Of a stretch of 64,000 bases of DNA, positions 17,882-27,965 are shown in pieces. This stretch comes from Chondrinema litorale (GTDB taxonomy: Bacteria > Bacteroidota > Bacteroidia > Cytophagales > Flammeovirgaceae). Position 1 is the first letter of the stretch. Every line of letters starts with the position of its first letter. The stretch is from the NCBI RefSeq assembly GCF_026250525.1, contig NZ_CP111043.1:1116001-1180000 (forward strand). The letters run 5' to 3'. The position numbers and the translations under genes were made by a program. The notes under the pieces are model-generated. The model was not told the DNA's origin. It was given only the letters and a program-made list of their open reading frames with translations, and did not search any database.

Positions 17882-18892
17882 TTATGCTATTGAAGTTACA
17901 TTGACTCGGTTTAGCACTTCTTTTACCATATTTTTTGAGCCAATATATAATGGTGTTCGCTGATGCTTTTCTTCTGGCTCTATTTCTAGAATTCTCTTCT
18001 CTCCATTAGAAGCGTATCCTCCTGCCTGTTCTATTATAAATGCCAGCGAATTGCACTCATAAAGTAATCTTAGTTTACCATTTTTGTATTCTTTAGTAGA
18101 TGGGTACATATAAATTCCACCTTTTAATAGATTTCTGTGGAAATCGGCAACAAGAGAACCAATATATCTAGCTCTCATTTTTTTCTTTTTACATTCATCT
18201 ATATAATCTTGTACACCTTGAGGAAAAGAATAATAGCCTCCTTCATTTACTGAATATATATTACCGTCTTCGCAAATGGTCATATCTGGATGAGAGAGGA
18301 AATACTCTCCTAATGATGGTTCGTAAGTAAATCCGTTTACACCGAAACCTGTGGTAAACACCAACATGGTAGAAGAACCATATAATATATAGCCTGCTGC
18401 TACTTGTTCTGTTCCTTTTTGCAATACATCTTCTAAAGTTGGTGGTGTGCCAATAGGAGATTTTCTTCTGTAAATTGAAAAAATAGTTCCGACAGAAACA
18501 TTTACATCTATATTAGAAGAACCATCTAAAGGATCTATTGTAATGATATATTTTGCATTATGATTTTTAGTATCGATAATTTCAGCATTCTCTTCTGAAA
18601 CTATACCACAGGTTTGCCCACCTCTTACCAAAGCTCTAGTAAACCTGTAGTCGGCGATTACATCTAGCATCTGTTGTCTTTCTCCCTGTATATTATCTGC
18701 TCCTATACTACCTTCGATTCCAGATAAACCTGCTCGGTTGATTTCCCTATTAATAATCTTAGAAGCCAACGCAATGTCTCTTAGTAACTGTGAAAGTTCT
18801 CCTGTTGCATAAGTAAATTCTTCTTGTTTTGCAGAAATAAAACGGTCAAGAGCAACCCCGATTGGTGAAGTAAATTTTTCAATACCTGTCAT
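17882..18892 (-). CDS. fbp: fructose-1,6-bisphosphatase, class 1
   Basis: 336 residues, standard length. It hydrolyses fructose-1,6-bisphosphate to fructose-6-phosphate in gluconeogenesis, in the cytoplasm. Class I signatures: [10 protein letters not shown] (metal-binding Glu residues near 98), [20 protein letters not shown] at about 118-137, which carries the Asp/Asp metal ligands, and the substrate-binding [20 protein letters not shown] near 245 and [20 protein letters not shown] near 278. Single-gene unit with its own hairpin terminator. Confidence 0.96.
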   Translation of the reverse strand: MTGIEKFTSPIGVALDRFISAKQEEFTYATGELSQLLRDIALASKIINREINRAGLSGIEGSIGADNIQGERQQMLDVIADYRFTRALVRGGQTCGIVSEENAEIIDTKNHNAKYIITIDPLDGSSNIDVNVSVGTIFSIYRRKSPIGTPPTLEDVLQKGTEQVAAGYILYGSSTMLVFTTGFGVNGFTYEPSLGEYFLSHPDMTICEDGNIYSVNEGGYYSFPQGVQDYIDECKKKKMRARYIGSLVADFHRNLLKGGIYMYPSTKEYKNGKLRLLYECNSLAFIIEQAGGYASNGEKRILEIEPEEKHQRTPLYIGSKNMVKEVLNRVNVTSIA

Positions 18893-19139
18893 AATAACTC
18901 AATTATCATTTTTGCGAATCAGTTAAACTTAGCAAATTTTCGCTAAAAAATAAATATACAAAAAATTTCTTTTGAAAATTCTTAACAAGATTAAAGTAGC
19001 GCCAAAAAAACCACAGGGCATATTTTGAGTTTTATCTTCATATTTTCATACTTTTAGGTAATTAAGCGGAATTCTTTATTTATTAGCTTAGTTAACAAAG
19101 CAAAACTTCATTATAATTCACTTCACGTTGCAAAACCAA

Positions 19140-20132
19140 ATGAAAATTACAGACAACTACAATAGACCAATAGAGTATATGCGCCTTGCTGTAACGGATC
19201 GTTGCAACCTGAGATGTTTTTATTGTATGCCCGAAGAAGGAATAAAATACCTCCCTAAAAAGGAATTGCTTACTTACGAAGAAATGGAGCGACTTGTACG
19301 TATCTCATCTGAAATGGGAGTAAACAAAGTAAGAATTACTGGTGGAGAACCTTTTGTAAGAAGAGGATTAATTGAGTTTCTTGAACGCATAAGAGCTAAT
19401 ACAGCCATTGAAAAAATTAATATTACAACTAATGGAGTGCTTACAAAACAATATATACCTCAACTAAAAGCATTAGGAATTACTGATATAAACCTTAGTA
19501 TAGATACCCTTGATAGAGACAGGTTTTTCCAGATTACCAGAAGAGATGAACTTCCAAAAGTAATGGATACGCTCTACGAAATGCTGGATGAAGGCTTTAA
19601 AGTTAAGATTAATGCTGTGGTGATGGAAGGCAAAAACACAGAAGATATTTATGAGCTTGCCAAATTCACAGAAAAACATCCTGTAGAAGTGAGGTTTATC
19701 GAGGAAATGCCTTTTAATGGAGAAGGGAGTCATTATCCGGTTTTGAACTGGAACTTTAAGAAAATTCTAGAAGAACTCACTCAGCACTTTCCAGCAATAA
19801 GTAAATTACCAACCGAAAAAGCTGCTACTGCTGTAAAATACCAAATACCTGGTTATGCTGGTAACATTGGTATAATAGCCGCATTTACTCGTACTTTTTG
19901 TGGAAGTTGCAACCGTATTAGGTTAACTGCACAAGGCACATTAAAAACCTGCCTGTATGACAGTGGCGTACTTGATCTACGCAAAATACTCCGCAGTGAA
20001 GCTGATGACGAAACGATTAAAACTGCTTTAATTGGTGCTTTTAAAAGTAGAGCCAAAGATGGCTATGAAGCAGAGAAAAACAGGTCACAAGATAACAAAG
20101 TATCTGAGTCGATGTCGACAATTGGTGGTTAA
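19140..20132 (+). CDS. moaA: GTP 3',8-cyclase (molybdenum cofactor biosynthesis)
   Basis: 330 residues from the ATG at 19140; an in-frame TTG at 19128 is less likely. Radical SAM enzyme that rearranges GTP to 3',8-cyclo-7,8-dihydro-GTP, the first step to molybdopterin. The N-terminal cluster motif CNLRCFYC and TGGEPFVRRG are present. The C-terminal second 4Fe-4S site has CGSCNRIRLTAQGTLKTCLY. The chain ends with SESMSTIGG, the conserved C-terminal double-glycine tail needed for activity. No other mo- gene is adjacent. It converges with a small membrane-protein gene ending 8 bp away. Confidence 0.96.
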   Translation: MKITDNYNRPIEYMRLAVTDRCNLRCFYCMPEEGIKYLPKKELLTYEEMERLVRISSEMGVNKVRITGGEPFVRRGLIEFLERIRANTAIEKINITTNGVLTKQYIPQLKALGITDINLSIDTLDRDRFFQITRRDELPKVMDTLYEMLDEGFKVKINAVVMEGKNTEDIYELAKFTEKHPVEVRFIEEMPFNGEGSHYPVLNWNFKKILEELTQHFPAISKLPTEKAATAVKYQIPGYAGNIGIIAAFTRTFCGSCNRIRLTAQGTLKTCLYDSGVLDLRKILRSEADDETIKTALIGAFKSRAKDGYEAEKNRSQDNKVSESMSTIGG

Positions 20133-20139
20133 TATTGCT

Positions 20140-20307
20140 TTATATTTTGAACTGCAATTCGCCAATATAAATAAGATAACCTACATATAAAGCTGCTCCA
20201 ACTATTATTACTCTCACTACAAGTTTGATAAATCCAGAAAGTAGCTTGCCAATATTTACAAGCGCGATTACTGCTACAATAGCAAGAATTATTAGCGAAA
20301 AATCCAT
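20140..20307 (-). CDS. Small membrane protein, 55 residues
   Basis: ATG at 20305-20307 (reverse strand) and TAA at 20140-20142 frame 55 residues: MDFSLIILAIVAVIALVNIG, then KLLSGFIKLV, then a second hydrophobic segment VIIVGAALYVGYLIYIG. Two transmembrane helices with a short basic loop are evident. No family is recognised. It starts 23 bp after the end of the 157-residue gene on the same strand, so the two are probably co-transcribed. The strong hydrophobic pattern and a clean start and stop argue that it is real, though short frames like this are easy to mistake. Confidence 0.6.
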   Translation of the reverse strand: MDFSLIILAIVAVIALVNIGKLLSGFIKLVVRVIIVGAALYVGYLIYIGELQFKI

Positions 20308-20329
20308 AAAGTTAATTAAACCGTTCTAA

Positions 20330-20803
20330 TCAATTTACGGAGAAACCACTAGATTCGTATGGGCCTACTACCTCAAATCCCCAACAATCTCCATTTATCC
20401 ACATGGCGTATTGGTGTGCCCCTTCTCCGTTTTCTCTCAAAGATACGAGAATCATACCAGCTAGATGTTCAACAAGTTTAAAATAATCTTCAGAATCGAG
20501 TAAAAATGGGAAACCTTCTTTGAGTTTAGAGATGTCTGTTTTTTCGAGGATGAAGTTGGGCATAACTACACAGCTAAGTGAACCTGGCTCTGTGGAGGAA
20601 AATAGATGAACATCAAAAATTGAAAAACCTCTGTTTACAATATTTCCTGTAATAGAAATTCTATCATCGTCTGATAGCTTGATCTCCTGAACCTGATTGC
20701 TAAAACCAGTTTCATCAGCCAATTGCTCTATTATGGTATTTTCTTCAGAGAGATAGATACCATTGTATACAGGATAGAAGCCTTTGTAAAAATTGTTATT
20801 CAT
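20330..20803 (-). CDS. Conserved-looking hypothetical protein, 157 residues
   Basis: No signal peptide, no membrane segment and no motif that I recognise. The sequence is acidic and globular: a beta-rich first half (GIYLSEENTIIEQL, DRISITGNIVNRGFSIFDVH) and a C-terminal part ending with INGDCWGFEVVGPYESSGF. Codon use resembles the neighbours, so it is likely a real cytoplasmic protein. It leads a probable two-gene unit with the 55-residue membrane protein. Function unknown. Confidence 0.7.
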   Translation of the reverse strand: MNNNFYKGFYPVYNGIYLSEENTIIEQLADETGFSNQVQEIKLSDDDRISITGNIVNRGFSIFDVHLFSSTEPGSLSCVVMPNFILEKTDISKLKEGFPFLLDSEDYFKLVEHLAGMILVSLRENGEGAHQYAMWINGDCWGFEVVGPYESSGFSVN

Positions 20804-21005
20804 AGATAATAGCCCAGTACATTTATTTTCACTCAGAAATAGAGCTAATTACGGAAACTGCGATTGTATCTTTCAATTTACAAACTAGCTAATAAAAAGA
20901 CAACTCTTAAAATAGACAGACAAATAAATTTTGGGGAATTTAGCTATTTGTTAAACTTAATAACCAAGTGGTATAAAAAGCCAAAATAATAACTCGTAGA
21001 AAAAC

Positions 21006-21038
21006 AAAAAGCCTCTATGTTTCCACAGAGGCCTTTTG
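21006..21038 (-). terminator. Hairpin terminator of the efflux operon
   Basis: AAAAGCCTCT pairs with AGAGGCCTTTT (one bulge), with a U-rich 3' side on the minus strand, 18 nt after the permease stop. Confidence 0.8.
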
Positions 21039-21055
21039 TTGCTGTTTTCTTTGCT

Positions 21056-24000
21056 TTAAGACTGAGGTTTTAGTTTTTTCATACCTTTCATTCTATAGAT
21101 AATTCTATCTGTTAAAAGATACATAACAGGTACAATTACCAAAGTAAGGAAAGTGGCAAACACAAGACCATAGATCACCGTCCAAGCCATTGGACCCCAG
21201 AATGATGCGTTTTGACCACCGATGTAAATATTCGGTTGAAAATGAGCAAACATGCCATAAAAATCTATGTTAAACCCAACTGCCAATGGTACCAAACCTA
21301 ATACAGTAGTAATCGCAGTAAGTAATACCGGACGCAAACGCGCATAACCACCTTCTACCAAACAGTCTATAAATGTCTCCTTATCCATATGAATGTTTTC
21401 GTCTAGATTCATATCTTTTCGCTTTCTCTCTCTAGTCAAATCGATATAATCAATCAATACAATGGCATTGTTTACTACCACACCAGCTAGAGAGATAATA
21501 CCAACACCAGTCATAATAATAACAAACTGATCGCCAAAGAAACTAAGCCCCAAAAACACCCCGATAAAGCTAAATATTACTGAACCGATAATGATGAAAG
21601 GTTTGATTACTGAATTAAACTGAGAAACTAGAATCATGAAAATGGCACAAACTGCAATCATTAATGCTCGTAGCAAGAATGCTTCTGATTCAGCTTGTTC
21701 TTCTTGCTCACCTGCAAATTTAAACTCATACCCTTCTCGCATCTCATAGTCTTCTAATAAGTCTTGAATTTGAGTAACAATGCTATTGGCATTATAGCCT
21801 TCAATTACGTTTGAACTTAGAGTAACCAATCGATCTAAATCTTTTCTTTTTACCGAGCCGAAAGTAGTACTATACTCCAAATCTGCAATTGAAGAAACTG
21901 GTACTTGGTGGAACTTACCCTTATTATCTCTGTAAGTAAGCCTTTGTTCGTATAATGAAGCCACATCGTAACGGTACTTATCTGCCAGCCTCAACTGGAT
22001 AGGATAATCATCTTCTCCATCTTTAAATTTAGAAACCTCTTTCCCATAAATTGCTGTACGCATAGTACTTGCCAACATTCCTGTTGATAAGCCATATCTT
22101 CTGGCTTTTGTTCTGTCAATATTTACAAGAAGTTCAGGTTTACCTGTTTCTAGTTCCAGTGTAAGTCCTTCAATCCCTTGTATGGAAGACTGATCAATTT
22201 CGTGCTTTAGCTTTTCGGCTTCTTCGATTAAGGTAAGGTAATCTTCACCTGTAATTTCTATACTAATAGGTGCTCCTACAGGAGGCCCCATTGATTCTTT
22301 ATCTGTAGATACTTTAATGCCAGGAATAGTTCTAACTGCCTCACCAATTTCTTTAAAAATCTTGCTCGTACTTACTCCATTACGATCTTGATAATCTACA
22401 AAACTCACTGAAATTTTACTCTTATGAGGAGTTACATTGCCACCACCATCACCTGTCATTGCCTTTTTGGGGTCGCTGGTTCCTTTGCCAATATTAGAAA
22501 CAACTGATTTTACGGTTCCGCTATAAGGCTCAAGTACCTTAAATACCTTCTTCTCCATTTCCTTGGTTATTTTATTCGTCTCTTCTACATCTGTACCAAG
22601 TGGAGCATCTGCATAAACAAAAACATTGTTAGGCTCTGCGTCTGGAAACAATACAACTTCAGGTAAGTTAGCCCCAAAGAAAAACAGAGAAAAAACTAAT
22701 ATTACAATAGTACCTAAGAAAAACAGGATTGGTCTCACACCAGTTAAAGCAAACCTCAATGTTTCCAAATAATACTTTTCAAGAACAGTAAGCGCAGTAT
22801 TTTGGAACCAATAAGAGGCTGGTCTGAAAAAATAAGCATTTAACAAGGTGATCCCCGCTGAAAACATTAATAAACTAAATACCAGATAAGTCTCAAAAAT
22901 GAAGAAGCTTGGAATAGCCAGTGTAATCATTATCAAAGCCAATATAGTTAGCTTCTTTTTCTTATCCGCTGTTTGACTTTTGGTATTATCTACTTTCATA
23001 AAGGCTTTAGCCACTACCGGGTTAATTACCAAACCAACAAATAGTGAAGATGATAATACAATGATTAGTGTAATAGGAAGAACTTTCATAAACTCGCCAA
23101 TCATTCCACCCCAAAATGCCAATGGTAAAAAAGCTGCCAAAGTTGTTAATGTAGAGCTAATAATCGCAATTGCTACTTCACCAACACCTTCTTTTGCAGC
23201 CTGTATGTTAGTCATACCTTGCTCTTTGAGCCTGTAAATATTTTCAATAATTACAATGGCATTGTCCACCAGCATGCCCAGCGCCAAAATGAGCGAGAAT
23301 AGCACCATCATGTTAATAGTATTACCTGTAGCACCCAAAATCAAGAATGACATAAACATGGAAAGCGGAATTGCTATACCAACAAAAAGTGCATTTCTCA
23401 ATCCCATAAAAAATAGTAGCACAAGAATTACCAGAATCATCCCTGAAATTATGCTGTTTTCGAGATTATCTAACTGCAACTTCATCATATCAGCCTGATT
23501 GTTTGTAATTACAATATTCAGACTTTCTGGTAGGTGTTCACCTTTGGCATCTTCCAGCATCTCATTAATCTTCTGATCTGCCTCAATCAAGTTTTCACCT
23601 GTTCTTTTTACTACCTGTAAAGAAATTACTGGATAGTTGCCTTTATCTGTAAATTCGCCTGTAGCCAATCTTGCATAGCTATCTCTTTCAACATAAGTAT
23701 CTTGTACTTCGGCAATATCTTTTAGGTAAATAGTATTTTGTCCTTCAGATTTAACAATGATATTTTCAATCTCTTTAGAATCTTGAAACTCAGCGATTAC
23801 ACGTAAAGACCTTCTAAAATTGTCTGTAAGAATATCTCCACCAGACATTGAAATGTTTTCATTCGCAATGGCACTTTCAATATCACTAAATGTTACCTTA
23901 CGCGCATCCATTTTAAACAGATCTGCATTAATCTGAATTTCTCTGTCCACAGAACCACTAATATCTACTTTCGAAACCTCTTTTAGCTCTTCTAGCTCAT

Positions 24001-24517
24001 CTTCTAACCACTCTGCATAATCATTTAATTGGTCAATCTCGAAATCACCCGATATATTGATGATCATGATTGGAACCTCAGATACATCTATTTCCTGTAC
24101 AAGAGGATCATTATCTAAATCGGTAGGTAACTCTTTCTTTGATTTATCAACGGCATCTTTTACCTCTTGTAGCGCTTTAGAGATATCAATATTTTCATTA
24201 AACTCAATTACAATTACCGACACATCTTGAGCAGAAGTTGAATTTAACTTCTTCATCCCTTTAATAGACTTAAGCTCTTTTTCTATCGGACGAGTAATGA
24301 GGTTTTCTATATCTACCGGAGAGTTTCCTGGATAAGGTGTATTGATGTAAACCGTTGGAATTACCACCTCAGGAAATTGCTCCTTAGGCATTGTGCTGTA
24401 GGTGATTGCTCCGAACAACACTAGAATAAATATCAATATAAATACGCTGGTTGAGTTGTTTAGCGAAAAACTACTCAGACCAAATTCGCGGGTTATTTTC
24501 TTATTTTCTTCAGCCAT
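21056..24517 (-). CDS. RND efflux pump, inner-membrane permease
   Basis: 1153 residues, somewhat longer than AcrB. Typical RND plan: TM1 after the N-terminal SLNNSTSVFILIF, a large periplasmic loop, TM2-6, a second loop and TM7-12. TM4 carries GMLVDNAIVIIENI (about 411-424), where AcrB has the proton-relay pair Asp-Asp; here only the first Asp is kept. GVVVNNAIVLIDYI marks TM10. An insertion with hydrophobic segments around 515-590 (KLTILALIMITLAIPSFFIF) precedes the second half and accounts for the extra length. It exports drugs, detergents or other amphiphiles using the proton gradient; the substrate is unknown. Last gene of tetR-tolC-adaptor-permease, 33 bp after the adaptor. Confidence 0.93.
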   Translation of the reverse strand: MAEENKKITREFGLSSFSLNNSTSVFILIFILVLFGAITYSTMPKEQFPEVVIPTVYINTPYPGNSPVDIENLITRPIEKELKSIKGMKKLNSTSAQDVSVIVIEFNENIDISKALQEVKDAVDKSKKELPTDLDNDPLVQEIDVSEVPIMIINISGDFEIDQLNDYAEWLEDELEELKEVSKVDISGSVDREIQINADLFKMDARKVTFSDIESAIANENISMSGGDILTDNFRRSLRVIAEFQDSKEIENIIVKSEGQNTIYLKDIAEVQDTYVERDSYARLATGEFTDKGNYPVISLQVVKRTGENLIEADQKINEMLEDAKGEHLPESLNIVITNNQADMMKLQLDNLENSIISGMILVILVLLFFMGLRNALFVGIAIPLSMFMSFLILGATGNTINMMVLFSLILALGMLVDNAIVIIENIYRLKEQGMTNIQAAKEGVGEVAIAIISSTLTTLAAFLPLAFWGGMIGEFMKVLPITLIIVLSSSLFVGLVINPVVAKAFMKVDNTKSQTADKKKKLTILALIMITLAIPSFFIFETYLVFSLLMFSAGITLLNAYFFRPASYWFQNTALTVLEKYYLETLRFALTGVRPILFFLGTIVILVFSLFFFGANLPEVVLFPDAEPNNVFVYADAPLGTDVEETNKITKEMEKKVFKVLEPYSGTVKSVVSNIGKGTSDPKKAMTGDGGGNVTPHKSKISVSFVDYQDRNGVSTSKIFKEIGEAVRTIPGIKVSTDKESMGPPVGAPISIEITGEDYLTLIEEAEKLKHEIDQSSIQGIEGLTLELETGKPELLVNIDRTKARRYGLSTGMLASTMRTAIYGKEVSKFKDGEDDYPIQLRLADKYRYDVASLYEQRLTYRDNKGKFHQVPVSSIADLEYSTTFGSVKRKDLDRLVTLSSNVIEGYNANSIVTQIQDLLEDYEMREGYEFKFAGEQEEQAESEAFLLRALMIAVCAIFMILVSQFNSVIKPFIIIGSVIFSFIGVFLGLSFFGDQFVIIMTGVGIISLAGVVVNNAIVLIDYIDLTRERKRKDMNLDENIHMDKETFIDCLVEGGYARLRPVLLTAITTVLGLVPLAVGFNIDFYGMFAHFQPNIYIGGQNASFWGPMAWTVIYGLVFATFLTLVIVPVMYLLTDRIIYRMKGMKKLKPQS

Positions 24518-24550
24518 GATTTACTTCATGTAAGTTAAAAAATTTGAATA

Positions 24551-25702
24551 TCAGGCATTAGTTACATTATTCACTTCTTCACCATCTACCACCTCGGCAT
24601 ATCCTTTAATAATAACCTTATCTCCTGCTTTAATACCTGACTCAATTACAGTTTTACCTGCATAGGTTTTGCCCGGTTTAACAATCACTTTCTTTGCGAA
24701 AAACTTACCGTCTTTAGATTCAAGTGTGTATAAGAATGAATCTCCATTTGTACTTTTCTGAATTAAATGAGAAGGTACAGTTATGGCATCCTCTTTTGTA
24801 TAATCGTTGATTTTTACAATGGCTAATGTGTTAGGCTTAAGGTAACCTTCTTTGTTTGGTGCTTTCATGTTTATTCTGAAAGTTCTATTTTCAGGATTAA
24901 TAAACTGACCAACTGCAGAAATGGGTAATTTCATTTCTTCTCCAATTGCTGTAAATGAAACATCTACCTTATCACCTTTTTGCACATCTTTTACATATAC
25001 TTCAGAAACATCTGCATTAATCTCAACACTGGCAAGATTTACAATTCTGGCAATTGGCTGTTGTGGTGTAGCCATTTCACCAGTATTCATAAAATACTCG
25101 TCGAGTGTTCCGCTAATAGGAGCTTTTACATAAGCGTTTGCCAATTGTTCTTTTAAAGATTCTACATTTTTTTCTAAGGCTTCTTTCTCATTTTTTGCCT
25201 GAAGATATTGCACTTCTGAACCAATGTTTTGATTCCAGAGGTTTTCTTGTCTTTCGTAAATACTTGTAGCCAAACTCAATCTGGTTTCGGCTTCTTCAAT
25301 ATTCTTTTTTAAGACTTCCGCACTCAACACAGCTATTACTGCTCCCTGATTTACAAAAGCACCTTCTTCATAATTCCTTTTGAGAATTACACCTGAAATT
25401 TCAGGATTTACTTGAATATTTTTATTAGACTTAACTTCTCCAGGAACCTCGATAAAGTGATTAAAAACAGAAGTATTAACAGGTTCCACTTCAATAAGCC
25501 TAAGCTCTCTTTTTTGAGGGCCATTTAATTCTACAATCTCTGCTTCTAATTCTTTTATTTGCTCTTCTAAAACATCTCTCTCCTCTTTATAAGTGGCAAG
25601 AAGCTTTTTCTTCTCTTCTATCGACTCAGATGTTTTTGGACCACCACAACCACCCATAATCAAGCTGGCAACTACTAAAACTTTTATATAAGAATATTTC
25701 AT
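24551..25702 (-). CDS. RND efflux periplasmic adaptor (membrane fusion protein), lipoprotein
   Basis: 383 residues from the ATG at 25702, chosen because the lipoprotein signal KYSYIKVLVVASLIMGGC starts there (lipidated Cys about residue 19). An alpha-helical hairpin and lipoyl domain follow: VNPEISGVILKRNYEEGAFV (lipoyl half), a coiled-coil hairpin of about 60 residues (ETRLSLATSIYERQENLWNQ), then AYVKAPISGTLDEYF (second lipoyl half), a beta-barrel and a membrane-proximal domain. It bridges the permease with TolC. It lies between both in the operon. Confidence 0.93.
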   Translation of the reverse strand: MKYSYIKVLVVASLIMGGCGGPKTSESIEEKKKLLATYKEERDVLEEQIKELEAEIVELNGPQKRELRLIEVEPVNTSVFNHFIEVPGEVKSNKNIQVNPEISGVILKRNYEEGAFVNQGAVIAVLSAEVLKKNIEEAETRLSLATSIYERQENLWNQNIGSEVQYLQAKNEKEALEKNVESLKEQLANAYVKAPISGTLDEYFMNTGEMATPQQPIARIVNLASVEINADVSEVYVKDVQKGDKVDVSFTAIGEEMKLPISAVGQFINPENRTFRINMKAPNKEGYLKPNTLAIVKINDYTKEDAITVPSHLIQKSTNGDSFLYTLESKDGKFFAKKVIVKPGKTYAGKTVIESGIKAGDKVIIKGYAEVVDGEEVNNVTNA

Positions 25703-25738
25703 GGTATGTATAAATTTCAATTTTTTAAAGCATCTTAA

Positions 25739-27109
25739 TTATTCACTGCCTAACTCACCTATAGCTTTTAGGTAATCAATCTTTGCAATTAGTGCATTGT
25801 AAAGCGCATTGTAGTAATTTGTTTGCGCCTGAGTAAGCGATGTTTCAGCATCTACCAATTCGAAACTCGAACCAACACCTTCTTGATATTTGATATTTGA
25901 CACCCTATAAATTTCATCAGCCAACTCCATATTATCTCTTTCACTATTAAGAATAGTTATATTACTTTCTAAAGCTATTTGAGCCTGTGCTAACTCTGTC
26001 TCAATCATATTTTCAATATTCCAACTATTATTTTCTGACTTTAATAGAGTAAGGCGTGCTTGCTCGATTTGATATTTTTTTCTGAGTCCATCAAATATTG
26101 GAATACTTAGGGTGAAACCATAATTTCCATTACTAAACCAGTAATCACCAAAATTCATTAAATTACTTATCTCTTGTGCTCCAGAATTAGCACCAATTCC
26201 TGCAAATGCATAAAGTGATGGCAAATAGCCTACATTATATCTCTTTATATTAAGCTTATCTAGCTCGATCTGTGTTTGATTAATTGAGTATTCAATTCTG
26301 TTATTATAATTAATATCTTCTCTTCCATCAATTTGGAGAAATTCGTCTTTCACATCACTAATTTTACCTTCAAGAGTAATAGGGTCAGATACTTTCATCC
26401 CCATTTGAAACTTTAAAAGGATCAAACTTACCTGATTCATCTGTTCAATGTTTGCAAGCTGTGATTTTACATTATTCATATTCACCCTTATCCTGTCCAC
26501 ATCGATTTTTTCAGAAAAACCATTCTCAAACATCGCAGTAGTTTGCCTCAACAGTGTATCTAATCTGTTATAATTTTCCTCAGCTAATTTTAATCGCTCT
26601 TCGCTAATAAGCGCATTATAATATGCTTTTGTAACCGCCTCAACTGTTTCAATTTTTGATCTTTCCATGTTTTTTTGTGCTAACTCTTTATAGGTTTTAG
26701 CAGCTTTTAAACCTAGAAAAAAAGTACCATCAAAAATTAGTTGATTAAGTGTTACACCAACATTTCCACTAAATCTCACTCCCAATTGTACAGGCACTAA
26801 TACAGACTCTGATCCTTCAGGATCAAAGAAGTTTTCTGGCAGTAATGTTTTCTGTAAATTATAATTATCAATAAACTGAACTTGACCTGTAATTTGAGGT
26901 AAGCCATCTGCTCGTATCTCATTTACACTTGCATCTGCAGATTGCATATCTATGTATGCATTTTTAATAGCAACTGCATTTTGGAGGGCAAACGTCACAC
27001 ACTCTTCCAGTGAGTAAGCAGTACTATTATCATTGTCTTGCGAAAACGTTAAATGGGTTAACAGCAGACAAAAAAGTAATATCCCATTTCTAATTGTGTT
27101 TAGATACAT
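25739..27109 (-). CDS. TolC family outer-membrane efflux protein
   Basis: 456 residues from the ATG at 27109, where the signal peptide NTIRNGILLFCLLLTHLTFS|Q begins; the frame runs further upstream into tetR but lacks a sensible start. Two homologous OEP repeats of coiled-coil helices are visible (YSLEECVTFALQNAVAIKNA at the mature N-terminus; ERLKLAEENYNRLDTLLRQT; and in the second half RYNVGYLPSLYAFAGIG and VSNIKYQEGVGSSFELVDAE). It forms the trimeric outer-membrane channel of the tripartite pump. The start is only 7 bp after the tetR stop, so the two are co-transcribed. Confidence 0.93.
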   Translation of the reverse strand: MYLNTIRNGILLFCLLLTHLTFSQDNDNSTAYSLEECVTFALQNAVAIKNAYIDMQSADASVNEIRADGLPQITGQVQFIDNYNLQKTLLPENFFDPEGSESVLVPVQLGVRFSGNVGVTLNQLIFDGTFFLGLKAAKTYKELAQKNMERSKIETVEAVTKAYYNALISEERLKLAEENYNRLDTLLRQTTAMFENGFSEKIDVDRIRVNMNNVKSQLANIEQMNQVSLILLKFQMGMKVSDPITLEGKISDVKDEFLQIDGREDINYNNRIEYSINQTQIELDKLNIKRYNVGYLPSLYAFAGIGANSGAQEISNLMNFGDYWFSNGNYGFTLSIPIFDGLRKKYQIEQARLTLLKSENNSWNIENMIETELAQAQIALESNITILNSERDNMELADEIYRVSNIKYQEGVGSSFELVDAETSLTQAQTNYYNALYNALIAKIDYLKAIGELGSE

Positions 27110-27116
27110 CTTAATT

Positions 27117-27743
27117 TTAGGTTTTCTTTTTCTGACTTTCTCTGTAAGCTTGTATTCTTTCAAATCCTTTTATAGTCGAAATGCCCAATACGAAGTGTTC
27201 AATAAACTGAATTTGTATTTCAAAAAAATCGAAATCCTGTAGTGGAAACACCTTAGAATCAAATGCAAACTGAACTTGTTGCATTCTCATTCTAGCCATT
27301 ATTTCTATATCAAAATCATCTCTAAAAATACCTTCTCTAATTCCTCTTTTCATTGAGCTAATGAGGCTATATTTAAAACAAGACTCTTTATAATACAGAT
27401 AGACTTCCCATGCTTCGGGATAATGATTTTCTAGGTCTGTTAAAAGTGAAGGGTTTAATGTTCGAAAAAACTTCTTGAAGTACTCAATAGAAATAAAAAG
27501 TTCGTCCATTGCATCAACAGACTGTTCAATTTTTTCTTCAATAAACATTCTTTCTTTTTCCAGAAGGCTCTTTACACTTATTGTAACTATTTCATTTTTA
27601 TCTTTAAAAAATTGATAGATGGTTTTTTTGGAAATAGATAGTTCATTAGCGATATCATCCATTTTTACATTTCTGATACCGTAGGTCCAAAAGAGGTTGC
27701 TGGCTGCTAAAATTATTCTTTCTTTTGTATCCAATTTACTCAT
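27117..27743 (-). CDS. TetR/AcrR family transcriptional regulator
   Basis: 208 residues. The N-terminal TetR helix-turn-helix (about 8-55) reads KERIILAASNLFWTYGIRNV, then KMDDIANELSISKKTIYQFF. The remainder is helical and variable, as expected for a ligand-binding/dimerisation domain. As first gene of the efflux operon it probably represses its own operon and is released by a pump substrate. A palindrome 22 bp upstream of its start is a suitable operator. Confidence 0.93.
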   Translation of the reverse strand: MSKLDTKERIILAASNLFWTYGIRNVKMDDIANELSISKKTIYQFFKDKNEIVTISVKSLLEKERMFIEEKIEQSVDAMDELFISIEYFKKFFRTLNPSLLTDLENHYPEAWEVYLYYKESCFKYSLISSMKRGIREGIFRDDFDIEIMARMRMQQVQFAFDSKVFPLQDFDFFEIQIQFIEHFVLGISTIKGFERIQAYRESQKKKT

Positions 27744-27764
27744 AGTTTATGATGACAAAACTAT

Positions 27765-27792
27765 GGAAACTCAAAGATATTTTAAAGTTTCC
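27765..27792. promoter_or_regulatory. Candidate TetR operator (28-bp palindrome)
   Basis: GGAAACT, 14 nt, AGTTTCC; 22 of 28 positions are symmetric. It lies between tetR and the divergent gene at 27966. The half-site GGAAACTCAAA recurs exactly at 27890-27900. Binding by the adjacent TetR is inferred. Confidence 0.55.
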
Positions 27793-27965
27793 GCCGTAAA
27801 TTATAGATGAAATAATATAGCTTTTACACAAGAGGTAATTTTGTTATTTAAAGTGAGAAAAGCAGATATAGAAGTAAATGAGCAATGTGGGAAACTCAAA
27901 CTCTCAGAATTAGCTTGTTTATCATTATACTTGCTACATCATACTAAATAAACAAAGAAGACTAC

